A stretch of 64,000 nucleotides of DNA from Aquipseudomonas alcaligenes MRY13-0052 (GTDB lineage: Bacteria; Pseudomonadota; Gammaproteobacteria; Pseudomonadales; Pseudomonadaceae), in NCBI GenBank assembly GCA_000474255.1, contig BATO01000007.1:62001-126000 (forward strand), written 5' to 3'. Under the pieces are notes generated by a model, which ran no database searches, was not told where the DNA came from, and worked only from the letters and a program-made list of their open reading frames with translations. Position 1 is the stretch's first letter. Each line of letters begins with the position of its first letter. Both the position numbers and the translations under genes were made by a program. Positions 10,706-19,333 of this stretch are shown here, piece after piece.

Positions 10706-12265
10706 CTACGGCTCGATCACCAGCCGGCTGTGCTCGTCTTCCAGCTTGCGCAGCTCGCGCTCCACATGGGGCCGGGCGCGACGCAGCACCAGGGTGCGGC
10801 CCTGCCCGTGCAGGCGACGGGCCTCGTTGTGCAGCAGGCTCACCCCGGCGAAATCGATGAAGTTGATGTGGTGCCCGTCCAGCACCAGGCGCTTGCCCCG
10901 GCTGCGCTGGATCAGCCGCTGCACATAGGGGCAGGCACCAAAGAAGATCGACCCCTCGATGCGCAGCACCTCCTCCTCGGCGTCGCCGGAATGCAGCACG
11001 CGCGGCTGCGAGGTGCGCTTGAGATAGAAGAACAGCGACGCCAGCACCCCCGCGTAGATTGCCGTCTGCAGCTCCAGCACCAGGGTGGCCAAGGCCGTCA
11101 GGGCCATCACCACGAACTCCGCCCGGCTCACCCGCCACAGCTGGCGCATGCCCGGCAGGTCGATCAGGTTCCAGCAGATCAGCAGGATGCTCGCCGCCAT
11201 CGCCGGCAACGGGATATGCGCGATCAGCCGCGCGCCCACCAGGGCGAACAGCGCCACCCACAGCGCCGAGCACACCCCTGCCAGGGGCGAGCGGGCGCCG
11301 GCCTGCAGGTTCAGCGCCGAGCGGGTGAAGGAGCCGCTGGAGAGGTAGCCGGAGAACCAGGCCCCGATCAGGTTGGACAGGCCCTGGCCGCGGGTCTCGC
11401 GGTTGGCGTCCAGCACCTGCTGCGACTGCGCGGCCAGGGCACGGGCGATGGACAGGCTCATCACCAGGCCGAGCAGGCCGCAGGCCACGGCCGACGGCAG
11501 CAGGCGGAGGATGTCGTCGAGGTCGAAGCGCAGCGTGGTGAACGGCGGCAGGCTGCCCTCGAAGGGCGGCACCAGTGGCACGCCGGCCATGCTGGCGGGG
11601 AACGCCATTACCAGCAGGCTGCCGGCCACCAGGCCCAGCAACAGGGCCGGCAGGCGCGGGGCGAAGCGTCGCAGCAGCAGCGTCACCACCAGGGTGGCCA
11701 GCGCCACCAGCACCGAAGGCACATGCACCTCGCGCACGTGCCCGGCCAGTTCCAGCGCGCCCTGCAATGCCGTCGCGCGGCCTTCCAGGCTGGGCAGGCC
11801 GAGCAGGTTGGGGATCTGCCCCAAGGCGATGACCAGCGCCGCGCCGCAGGTGAAGCCGATCACCACCGACTGCGAGACGAAATTGGCCAGGGCGCCGAAG
11901 CGCAAGACGCCGAGCAGCCACTGGAACAGCCCGGCGAGGAAGGTCAGCAGCAGCACCAGGGCGATGTAGTCGCCGCTGCCCGGCAGGGCCAGGGGGCTGA
12001 CGCTGGCGAACAGCACCACGGAGATGGCCGCCGTCGGGCCGCCGATCAGGTGCCAGGACGAGCCCCAGAGGCAGGCGATGATCACCGGCACCACGGCGGC
12101 ATAGAGGCCGTATTCGGCCGGCAGGCCGGCGATCAGCGCATAGGCGATGGATTGCGGCAGGGCGAGGATGGCGCCGGTCAGGCCCACCAGCGCGTCACGG
12201 CCGAGGCTGCACCCGGTCGTCCGGGGCAGCCAGTCGAGGAAGGGGAAGAGGGTGGAAGGCTTCAT
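10706..12265 (-). CDS. SulP-family anion transporter with STAS domain
   Basis: 519 residues: 10 or more hydrophobic helices from about 25 to 390 (ALPQSIAYALIAGLPAEYGL is the SulP signature region), then a cytoplasmic STAS domain in the last 100 residues. SulP proteins move sulfate, bicarbonate or related anions. It lies directly downstream of the choline-binding protein and choline sulfatase genes on the same strand (119-bp gap), which suggests handling of sulfate released from choline-O-sulfate, or uptake of the sulfate ester. Substrate not determinable from sequence. Confidence 0.9.
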   Translation of the reverse strand: MKPSTLFPFLDWLPRTTGCSLGRDALVGLTGAILALPQSIAYALIAGLPAEYGLYAAVVPVIIACLWGSSWHLIGGPTAAISVVLFASVSPLALPGSGDYIALVLLLTFLAGLFQWLLGVLRFGALANFVSQSVVIGFTCGAALVIALGQIPNLLGLPSLEGRATALQGALELAGHVREVHVPSVLVALATLVVTLLLRRFAPRLPALLLGLVAGSLLVMAFPASMAGVPLVPPFEGSLPPFTTLRFDLDDILRLLPSAVACGLLGLVMSLSIARALAAQSQQVLDANRETRGQGLSNLIGAWFSGYLSSGSFTRSALNLQAGARSPLAGVCSALWVALFALVGARLIAHIPLPAMAASILLICWNLIDLPGMRQLWRVSRAEFVVMALTALATLVLELQTAIYAGVLASLFFYLKRTSQPRVLHSGDAEEEVLRIEGSIFFGACPYVQRLIQRSRGKRLVLDGHHINFIDFAGVSLLHNEARRLHGQGRTLVLRRARPHVERELRKLEDEHSRLVIEP

Positions 12266-12359
12266 CGTGGGACGGGCAGGGCCTCATCGGCAGGCGTGGG
12301 AGACGTGGCGCGAACTTTCACTCGCGATGGGCAGCGACCATACGCCATCTTTTGTGAAA

Positions 12360-12379
12360 GGGGCCATTTCATCGGCCCC
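12360..12379 (-). terminator. Hairpin after the choline-binding protein gene
   Basis: Inverted repeat GGGGCC / GGCCCC with an 8-base loop, 5 bp beyond the stop codon of the gene at 12385-13311. On the minus strand it is followed by CTTTCACAAAAG, not a clean T-run, so it is a weak or mRNA-stabilising terminator candidate. Confidence 0.4.
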
Positions 12380-12384
12380 GCGAA

Positions 12385-13311
12385 TCACAGCTTCGCCTTC
12401 ACCGCCGCCAGCCCATCGCCGCCCTCGCGGGTGGTCACGCCCTGCAGCCAGCCCTCGACCACCTGCGGGTTGGCCTTGAGCCAGGCCTTCACCGCCTCGT
12501 CGTTGCCGGCGTTCTTGCTCAGCACTTCGTTCATCACCGCGTTCTCCATCTCCTGGGTGAACGCCAGGTTGGCCAGCAGCTTGCCGACGTTGGGGCACTG
12601 CTGGGCGTAGCCCTTGCGCGCCAGGGTGTTCACCGTGCCGCTGTCGCCGAAGTACTTCTCGCCGCCCTTGAGGTACTTCATGTCGTACTGCACGTTCATC
12701 GGGTGCGGCGTCCAGCCGAGGAACACCACGAAGTCCTTGCGCTTCACCGCACGGCCCACCTGCACCAGCATCGCCTGTTCGCTGGATTCCACCAGCTTCC
12801 AGTCGCCGAGGCCGAATTCGTCGCCCTTGATCATGTCCTGGATGGAGATGTTGGCCGGGGAGCCGGCGGCGATGCCGTAGAGGGTGTGCTTGAACCTGTC
12901 GGCGTGCTTGTCCAGGTCGGCGAAGGTCTTCACCCCCGCGTCATAGGCGTAGCTCGGCACGGCCAGGGTGTACTCGGTGCCGACGAGGTTCTGCGCCACC
13001 TTGTCCACCTCGCCGGTGGCGACGAACTTGTCGTAGTTGCTCTGCTGGGCCGGCATCCAGTTGCCGAGGAAGACGTCCACCTGGCCCTTCTGCAGGCCGG
13101 CGAAGATGATCGGCACCGCCAGGGTCTGGGTCTCGGCCTTGTAGCCCAGGCCGTCGAGGAGCAGGCGGGCGACGCCGTTGGTGACGGCGATGTCGCTCCA
13201 GCCCGGGTCGCCCAGCTTCACGGTCGCGCAGCGGGCGTCCTCGGCGTGGGCGGTGGCGATCAGGGCGCTGCAGAGCAGCGCGGCGGCGAACAGCGTGGTG
13301 GTGGTCTTCAT
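12385..13311 (-). CDS. Choline ABC transporter substrate-binding protein (ChoX/BetX type)
   Basis: 308 residues from ATG at 13311 (MKTTTTLFAAALLCSALIATAHA signal peptide, GGAAAAGG ribosome site). The mature protein is an OpuAC-type periplasmic binding protein: it begins with the LGDPGWSDIAVTN segment seen in ChoX and contains FLGWTPHPMN, with aromatic residues that cage quaternary amines. No permease or ATPase gene is adjacent, so it must use a transporter core encoded elsewhere, as P. aeruginosa orphan choline-binding proteins do. It is 53 bp downstream of choline sulfatase, which points to uptake of choline or choline-O-sulfate. Confidence 0.88.
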   Translation of the reverse strand: MKTTTTLFAAALLCSALIATAHAEDARCATVKLGDPGWSDIAVTNGVARLLLDGLGYKAETQTLAVPIIFAGLQKGQVDVFLGNWMPAQQSNYDKFVATGEVDKVAQNLVGTEYTLAVPSYAYDAGVKTFADLDKHADRFKHTLYGIAAGSPANISIQDMIKGDEFGLGDWKLVESSEQAMLVQVGRAVKRKDFVVFLGWTPHPMNVQYDMKYLKGGEKYFGDSGTVNTLARKGYAQQCPNVGKLLANLAFTQEMENAVMNEVLSKNAGNDEAVKAWLKANPQVVEGWLQGVTTREGGDGLAAVKAKL

Positions 13312-13363
13312 GCCTTTTCCTTGTGAGTGGAGGTGTGGCCGGCCGTGGGTTCGTCCCCTCTGG

Positions 13364-14869
13364 TCAGGGCTGTGGATAACGTGCGCGGCGCTCCAGATCG
13401 TCGAGGTCGATGTGGTTGCGCATGTACTGCTGGCTGGCGTCCACCCAGGGCTGGTGGTCCCAGCTGGTGAGCGTGCCCTGCTCCAGGGCGCCGGCGACGA
13501 AGCGGCGGCGGCGCTGGCTGGCGAGGGTGGCGCTGTGGATCGCGGGGATGTCCCAGCGCGCCCGGGCTTCGGCGAGGAAGGCCTCGAGCACCTCGCGGTG
13601 GCTCGCGGATGCGGCCAGGTTCTCCAGCTCGCGAGGGTCGCCTTCCAGGTTGAAGAGCAGCAGCGGGTCCTGCTCCGAATAGACGAATTTCCACGGGCCA
13701 CGGCGGATCATCATCAGCGGGCTGGTGGTGCCTTCGGCCATGTATTCGCCGAACACCTCGTCATGCCCGCCCTCGCCCGCCAGGTGCGGCAGCAGCGAGC
13801 GGCCGTCCAGCGGCAACTGTGGGTCCAGGCTGCCGCCGGCCAGTTCCACGAGGGTCGGCAGCAGGTCCATGGTCGAGACCGAGGCCTTGACCCGGCGCGG
13901 CGCGAAACGTTGCGGCGCATGCACCAGCATCGGCACCCGCGCGGCCATCTCGAACCAGTGCATCTTGTACCAGAGGCCGCGCTCGCCAAGCATGTCGCCG
14001 TGGTCGCCGGAGAACACCAGGATGGTGTCCTCGGCCAGGCCACAGTCTTCCAGGGTCTTGAGCAGGGTGCCGATCTGCGCGTCGACGTAGCTGCAGGCAC
14101 CGAAGTAGGCGCGGCGGGCGTCGATGATCTTCTGCTCGGGCAGCGGCTTGTCCCACAGGTCGATGACCTTGAGCAGGCGCTGGGCGTGCGGGTCCTGCTC
14201 ATGCTGGGCCAGCTGCACCGAGGGCAGCGGGATGTCGGCCTCGCGGTACAGGTCCCAGTACTCGCGCGGGATGGTGTAGGGGTCGTGGGGGTGGGTCATC
14301 GACACCGTCAGGCAGAAGGGCCGCCCGGCCTGTTCGCGCACGTGGTCGTAGAGGTACTGGCGCGCCTTGAACACCACCTCGTCGTCGAAATCCAGCTGGT
14401 TGGTGCGCACGCAGGGCCCGGCCTGCAGCACCGAGGACATGTTGTGGTACCAGCTCGGGCGCACCTCCGGCTCGTCCCAGTTCACCGCCCAGCCGTAGTC
14501 GGCGGGGTAGATGTCGCTGGTCAGGCGTTCCTCGTAGCCGTGCAGCTGGTCCGGGCCGCAGAAGTGCATCTTGCCGGACAGCGCGGTGCGGTAGCCCAGA
14601 CGGCGCAGGTGATGGGCGTAGGTGGGCACGTCGGCGGGGAAGTCGGCGGCGTTGTCGTAGGCGCCGATCTTCGACGGCAGCTGGCCGCTCACCAGGGTGA
14701 AGCGCGAGGGCGCGCAGAGCGGGCTGTTGCAGTAGGCCGAGTCGAACACCACGGCACGTTCCGCCAAGCGCGAAAGATTGGGCATGTGCAGGGGCAGGCC
14801 ACCGTGGAAGGGCATCAGCGGCGCGGCCATCTGGTCGGCCATGATGAAGAGGATGTTGGGGCGGTTCAT
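13364..14869 (-). CDS. betC: Choline-sulfatase BetC
   Basis: 501 residues from the ATG at 14869 (MNRPNILFIMADQ). The sulfatase core carries the metal-binding N-terminal Asp and the CAPSR motif at 52-56, whose Cys is converted to formylglycine. FSGDHGDMLGERG supplies further metal ligands, and the C-terminus is the choline-sulfatase-specific tail. It hydrolyses choline-O-sulfate to choline and sulfate in the cytoplasm. It is divergent from its LysR regulator across 112 bp and is followed by the choline-binding protein gene. Confidence 0.96.
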   Translation of the reverse strand: MNRPNILFIMADQMAAPLMPFHGGLPLHMPNLSRLAERAVVFDSAYCNSPLCAPSRFTLVSGQLPSKIGAYDNAADFPADVPTYAHHLRRLGYRTALSGKMHFCGPDQLHGYEERLTSDIYPADYGWAVNWDEPEVRPSWYHNMSSVLQAGPCVRTNQLDFDDEVVFKARQYLYDHVREQAGRPFCLTVSMTHPHDPYTIPREYWDLYREADIPLPSVQLAQHEQDPHAQRLLKVIDLWDKPLPEQKIIDARRAYFGACSYVDAQIGTLLKTLEDCGLAEDTILVFSGDHGDMLGERGLWYKMHWFEMAARVPMLVHAPQRFAPRRVKASVSTMDLLPTLVELAGGSLDPQLPLDGRSLLPHLAGEGGHDEVFGEYMAEGTTSPLMMIRRGPWKFVYSEQDPLLLFNLEGDPRELENLAASASHREVLEAFLAEARARWDIPAIHSATLASQRRRRFVAGALEQGTLTSWDHQPWVDASQQYMRNHIDLDDLERRARYPQP

Positions 14870-14981
14870 GGGGCCTTCATCCATATGATCGGTTTATGCG
14901 AGAGTGCTGGCGTCGATCATGGAATCGCCGCACCTTTCCGGTAAACCGCATGGGCGGACATGCCTCGGATAAGTAATCGTT

Positions 14982-15932
14982 ATGGCAGACCTGCAACCCG
15001 AACTCTCCCTCGACCTGCTGCGCGTATTCGAAGCGGCGGCGCGCCACCTGAGCTTCACCGCCGCGGCGGTGGAGCTGGGCACCACCCAGCCGGCGGTGAG
15101 CCAGCAGATCCAGCGCCTGGAGAAGCAGTTGGCGACGCGGCTGTTCGACCGCGTCTACCGCGGCATCGAACTGACTGACAGCGGGCGCCTGCTCTTCGTT
15201 CATGTGCAGGACGGCCTGCGCGCCATCAACCTCGGCCTGGAGGCGGTGGGCGCGCGGGCCCAGCACGAGGTGCTGCAGGTGGCCACCGACTTCGCCTTCG
15301 CCGCCTACTGGCTGATGCCGCGCCTGCACCGCTTCCACGAAGCCCACCCGGAAATCGACGTCAGCCTGGTGACCAGCGACCGCACCATGAACATGCTGCG
15401 CTCGGAGATCGACGTCGCCATCGCCTTCGGTGACGGCCGCTTCAAGCACGGCGATGCGCTGCTGCTGTTCCGCGAGGAGGTGTTCCCCATCTGCAGTCCG
15501 CGCCTGCTCAAGGACCAGGCCGCCCCCCTGCCCGCCGCCGCCCTCGCCCAGTTGCCGCTGCTGCACCTCAAGCCCGAGGTGCGCACCCGCTGGTTCGACT
15601 GGGAGGCGCTGTTCCGCGAGCTGGGTATCGACCGCCCGCCGGGCTCCGGCTCCCTGCGTTTCGACAACTACACGCTGCTGGTGCAGGCCGCCATCGCCGG
15701 CCAGGGCGTGGCCATCGGCTGGCGCTACCTGGTGGACGACCTCATCGAGCAGGGCCTGCTGGCACGGGTAATCGAAGGCAGCCTCACCTCCGGCTTCGGC
15801 TATTACGTGGTGCTGCCCGAGCGCAAGCGCCGGGCGCGGGTGGTGGCCTGCTTCGTCGACTGGCTGCAGCGCGAGCTGGCGGACGAAGACCCGGTGCAGC
15901 GTATCCGCAACCGCGAGGGCATTGCCGTCTGA
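14982..15932 (+). CDS. betR: LysR-type regulator of choline-sulfate use
   Basis: 316 residues. The N-terminal winged helix-turn-helix is at about 15-70 (FTAAAVELGTTQPAVSQQIQ), followed by a periplasmic-binding-like effector domain. It is encoded back to back with betC, the standard layout for a LysR protein controlling the divergent gene, and matches the choline-sulfate-utilisation regulator family. The effector is presumably choline sulfate or choline. The gene symbol is by context. Confidence 0.85.
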   Translation: MADLQPELSLDLLRVFEAAARHLSFTAAAVELGTTQPAVSQQIQRLEKQLATRLFDRVYRGIELTDSGRLLFVHVQDGLRAINLGLEAVGARAQHEVLQVATDFAFAAYWLMPRLHRFHEAHPEIDVSLVTSDRTMNMLRSEIDVAIAFGDGRFKHGDALLLFREEVFPICSPRLLKDQAAPLPAAALAQLPLLHLKPEVRTRWFDWEALFRELGIDRPPGSGSLRFDNYTLLVQAAIAGQGVAIGWRYLVDDLIEQGLLARVIEGSLTSGFGYYVVLPERKRRARVVACFVDWLQRELADEDPVQRIRNREGIAV

Positions 15933-16054
15933 CGGGCGGAGTTGGGTTTGCAGGATTTTGAGACGCCAGTCCCATAAAGGGCGCGAGCTGTCATTCGGGT
16001 TGCACAAAGCGCGGCTATCACTTCTGGGGTCATTCACTTCCCCGAGCGCTGCCG

Positions 16055-17041
16055 ATGAAACCCCTCGTCCACCTGGCTGCAGGTCTCTGCATCTGCGCCA
16101 TGGCCGGCCAGGCCAACGCCTGGTCCCAGCCCACCCACAAGAACATCGTCAAGGATGCACTGGCCTACATGAACTCCCCCTATGCCACGGAGGAGATGCG
16201 CCGGGCCTACAGCTTTTACGTCAGCGCGGCCGGCAGCGAAGCCAAGGCGGGCGAAACCCTCGGCCAGGCCGCCTATGACGTGGACGACTTCAAGGACACG
16301 CGCCTGGGCGGCTGGTGGGTCGGCTACGAGCACGCGCCGCTGTGGGGCGCCGCGTCCGGCATCGTCAACTACACCTCCTACTGGCACTTCCTCAACCTCA
16401 CCCGCGAGGGCGACGCCCACGGCAACCGTCACGGCGGCTACGACTACCGCTACCACAAGGTCGACGGCGGCATCTCCGATGTCGACTGGTACGCCATGGT
16501 CTACCTCTACAACCGCGAGCTGAAGCGGGCCGACTTCGACACCACCGAAGCCCACTACCGGCGTGGCAGCCGCTCCGACTGGCAGGAGCACTACGGCGAC
16601 TTCCAGAACGCCGCCTTCCAGCCTGTGGATAACCTCGCCAGCTACTGGTTCGATCAGTTCCGCGCTGCGCCCTCATTGCAGACCATCGGCTACGCGCTGC
16701 ACGCCACGGGCGACGTGGCCCAGCCCCACCACGTGTGGATCACCTCGGCCAACGGCCACTCCAGCTGGGAAGGCTGGGTCGACGACCACTACGCCAGCGA
16801 GCGCCTCAACGACCAGGCCGCGGTGGCCAACCTCATCGGCCGCTACGACGCCAGCCGCAGCGTCAGCGACCTGATGCTGCAGACCGGCCGCGTCGCCTAC
16901 GCGCACCCCGAGCCGCTCTACGACACCAGCTATGCAACCCGCCTGCGCGTGGCCAAGGAGCTGATCCCCGAATCCATCGCGCTCACCGTCAGCGTCCTGA
17001 CCAAGGGAGCCAACAGCTTCAATGCACCCAAGGCACTCTGA
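16055..17041 (+). CDS. plcB: Secreted zinc-dependent phospholipase C (PlcB-like)
   Basis: 328 residues with signal peptide MKPLVHLAAGLCICAMAGQANA; the predicted mature protein begins with Trp23 (WSQPTHKN), as in Bacillus-type phospholipases C where the N-terminal Trp is a zinc ligand. His28 and the HATGDVAQPHHVW segment provide further ligands. It cleaves phosphatidylcholine or phosphatidylethanolamine head groups outside the cell. Its position beside the choline genes fits a role in liberating phosphocholine, and in P. aeruginosa plcB (PA0026) occupies the same place. The next gene overlaps its 3' end by 20 bp. Confidence 0.88.
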   Translation: MKPLVHLAAGLCICAMAGQANAWSQPTHKNIVKDALAYMNSPYATEEMRRAYSFYVSAAGSEAKAGETLGQAAYDVDDFKDTRLGGWWVGYEHAPLWGAASGIVNYTSYWHFLNLTREGDAHGNRHGGYDYRYHKVDGGISDVDWYAMVYLYNRELKRADFDTTEAHYRRGSRSDWQEHYGDFQNAAFQPVDNLASYWFDQFRAAPSLQTIGYALHATGDVAQPHHVWITSANGHSSWEGWVDDHYASERLNDQAAVANLIGRYDASRSVSDLMLQTGRVAYAHPEPLYDTSYATRLRVAKELIPESIALTVSVLTKGANSFNAPKAL

Positions 17042-18302
17042 AGGAACCCGGCGCCGGGTCCGGCTGCTGGCCGGCCTAGTGCTGGGGCTGTACCTGGGCG
17101 CGGCCCAGGCCATGCCCACCGCCAAGGACCTGCGCATCGACGGCGAGCTGCTGCCTGGGCGCAGCATCGCCCTGTTGCAGCAGGTGCTGTCGCGGGTGAA
17201 GTTCAACACCGACCCGGCGCAGCTGCGCCGGGGCCTGGTGGAGAACCACCTGCTGGCCCGCGACGTGGAGGGCCAGCTCAATGCCCAGAGCCGCGCCGAC
17301 CTGGACGCCACGGTGGAGATCGAGGCCGGCAACTTGCTGGAGCAGTACTACGGCCGCGACGCCCGCCAGGACATGCGCCCCTTCCTGCGCCAGCCGCAGC
17401 CCCTGGATTCGCGGCGCCTGCGCGAGGTACTGGCACCGTCCAGCAGCGTGCTGGTGGCCAACAGCCTGGTGCTCGGCCCGGTCCAGGAACAGGCGGCGGC
17501 CAAGGTGGAGCTGATCCGCTGGCAGTTCCCCGGCGAGCCCAAGCACAGCCTCGACCTGCTGGACCTCTACCGTGGCGACAACGTCCAGGGCCAGGTGGAG
17601 CTGCAGAAGGGCAACCTGGAGTACCTGGCGCGCCAGGTGCAGGCCCGGGTGCAGCGTGATCACCTCTGGTACCGCCTGGGCCGCGACGGCTTCACCCCGG
17701 CCGAGCGCGCGGGCGTCAAAGCCCTGGTGCGGGACCGCCTGGTGCGCCACCGCTACCTGCACCAGATCGGCCTCTACAGCGACTTCCACCACGAGTCCGA
17801 CGCCCTGCGCGCCCTCGCCGCCCAGGTCACCGATGCCGAAGCCCAGGCCTACTACCAGCGCAACCTGGCGCAGTACCGCAACGTCGCCCAGGTGCAGGCC
17901 GCGCACATCCGCCTGGCCGACCAGGCCGGCGCCGACCGTGTTTACGAGGAGCTGCAGAAGGGGCTGGATTTCGACGAAGCGGTGCGTCGCTACTCACAGG
18001 CCGAGGACAAGACGCGCACGCCGCCAGGCGACCTGGGCTTGATCCGCCCCGCTGACGCGGACCTCGACCTGCTGCGCAAGACCGCGCTGATCCAGAAGGC
18101 CGACAGCCTGTCCCAGCCCATGCACATCGACGGCGCTTTCGAGATCGTCCGGGTGCGCAGCCGCGAGGACCGCCAACTGCCCCTGGACGACCGCAGCGTG
18201 CGCTTCGAAGTGAACCAGGCCGTGGCGCGGGAAAAGCTCGCCGCCCAGGTGGATGCGCAACTCGGTGCCCTGCTGGCCAGCGCCAAGGTGGAAGGCCTGT
18301 GA
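17022..18302 (+). CDS. Parvulin-type peptidyl-prolyl isomerase, exported
   Basis: 426 residues. It starts inside the plcB 3' end with an Arg-rich stretch and a hydrophobic segment (LLAGLVLGLYLGAAQA), a signal peptide or anchor. The middle is a SurA-like helical region, and a divergent rotamase/parvulin domain lies at about 285-385 (VQAAHIRLADQAGADRVYEEL ... GDLGLIRPAD). The tight overlap with plcB and the GTG overlap with the next gene imply one operon. I infer a dedicated periplasmic folding factor for the phospholipase; its active-site residues were not individually verified. Confidence 0.75.
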   Translation: MHPRHSEGTRRRVRLLAGLVLGLYLGAAQAMPTAKDLRIDGELLPGRSIALLQQVLSRVKFNTDPAQLRRGLVENHLLARDVEGQLNAQSRADLDATVEIEAGNLLEQYYGRDARQDMRPFLRQPQPLDSRRLREVLAPSSSVLVANSLVLGPVQEQAAAKVELIRWQFPGEPKHSLDLLDLYRGDNVQGQVELQKGNLEYLARQVQARVQRDHLWYRLGRDGFTPAERAGVKALVRDRLVRHRYLHQIGLYSDFHHESDALRALAAQVTDAEAQAYYQRNLAQYRNVAQVQAAHIRLADQAGADRVYEELQKGLDFDEAVRRYSQAEDKTRTPPGDLGLIRPADADLDLLRKTALIQKADSLSQPMHIDGAFEIVRVRSREDRQLPLDDRSVRFEVNQAVAREKLAAQVDAQLGALLASAKVEGL

Positions 18303-18904
18303 AGGGCTGGATCGCCGCCGCCCTGGTCTGCAGCGCGGGTGCCGTGGCTGTGGCAGGAATCATGGTGACCCTGGAGCCGACGCCCATGGCCGCCGCCAAA
18401 GCGGCGCCGGTGGTACGCCCCAAGGTGGCGGTCGTACCGGCGCCCCGTGAGCCGGTGCTCAGCCCCGTTCCGACACCTGCGCCCCGCCCTGCCGTGGCCC
18501 AGGTGACCGCCGCGGTGCCGGAGGAACGCCCCCTGGACCAGCAGGACGCCATTCTCTTCATGCAGATGATGGAGCAGGAAGGCGACCCGCGCCGCCCCGA
18601 GCTGGGCGGCCTCAAGCCTCGGCAGGGTGCCACTGCCGCCGAGCTCGCCGACCCGCGCCAGTATGCCGCGCTGGAAGACCGGCAGGCCCGCGAGCTGGTG
18701 CAGGCCTACACCAGCGGCGTGCAGCAGATCCCCGAGATCCGCGCGCGTATCGAGGCGGCAGCCCAGAGCGGCGAGCGCACGGCCGCCGAGCTGGACGAAG
18801 CCCGCGCCGCCCTGCAGCAACTGGAAGCCCTGCAGAGCCGGCTGGAACGGCAGGCGCCGCAGCTGCTGCCCGGCGGCACTGTGCCGACACCGCCCAAACC
18901 CTGA
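18299..18904 (+). CDS. Anchored Pro/Ala-rich hypothetical protein
   Basis: 201 residues from a GTG overlapping the previous stop by 4 bp. One N-terminal hydrophobic helix (about 4-24, signal anchor), a Pro/Ala-rich linker (about 30-80) and a helical C-terminal half with heptad-like spacing (IRARIEAAAQSGERTAAELD). No recognised domain. As the third gene of the plcB operon (PA0028 position) it may be a periplasmic accessory of the phospholipase or the foldase; this is inference. Confidence 0.7.
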   Translation: MKGWIAAALVCSAGAVAVAGIMVTLEPTPMAAAKAAPVVRPKVAVVPAPREPVLSPVPTPAPRPAVAQVTAAVPEERPLDQQDAILFMQMMEQEGDPRRPELGGLKPRQGATAAELADPRQYAALEDRQARELVQAYTSGVQQIPEIRARIEAAAQSGERTAAELDEARAALQQLEALQSRLERQAPQLLPGGTVPTPPKP

Positions 18905-18960
18905 GCCAGGCGGCGCGGGTTGCGGGTACCATGGCGCGTCGGTACCCGAGAGAGGTGAAC

Positions 18961-19329
18961 ATGCAGGCTGCCCCCCTACCCCGCATCAAGGGCTTCCACG
19001 CCCACATCTACTACGACGCGGACAGCTTCGAGCAGGCCCGCGAACTCTGCGAAGAGGCCGCGCGCCGCTTCCCCCTGAAGATGGGCCGCCTGCACCGCCA
19101 GCCCGTCGGCCCCCATCCGGACTGGAGCTGCCAGCTGGCCTTCCGCCCCGAGCTGTTCGGTGAACTCATCCCCTGGCTCGCCCTCAACCGCGCCGGGCTC
19201 AACGTGCTGGTCCACCCCATCACCGGCAGCGACCTGCGCGACCACCGCGACTACCCGATGTGGATGGGCGCCGTGCGGCCGCTGGACCTCTCCGACCTCA
19301 GCGACGGCGCCATCGAGTACGACCTCTAG
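18961..19329 (+). CDS. DOPA 4,5-dioxygenase family protein
   Basis: 122 residues from ATG 18961 (GAGAGGTG ribosome site). The family hallmark GFHAHIYYD sits near the N-terminus, with a second His in VGPHPDW and a third in VLVHPITG; together they could form an iron site. Plant and fungal relatives cleave the DOPA ring for betalain synthesis, but bacterial homologues are uncharacterised and common, so the substrate here is unknown. It ends 4 bp from the convergent amine oxidase gene. Confidence 0.85.
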   Translation: MQAAPLPRIKGFHAHIYYDADSFEQARELCEEAARRFPLKMGRLHRQPVGPHPDWSCQLAFRPELFGELIPWLALNRAGLNVLVHPITGSDLRDHRDYPMWMGAVRPLDLSDLSDGAIEYDL

Positions 19330-19333
19330 CGGC

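Noticed and set aside
12385-13701. Long minus-strand frame joining the betC region to the choline-binding protein
   Set aside because: The part before 13311 is a frame shadow of betC; the signal peptide at 13311 sets the true start.
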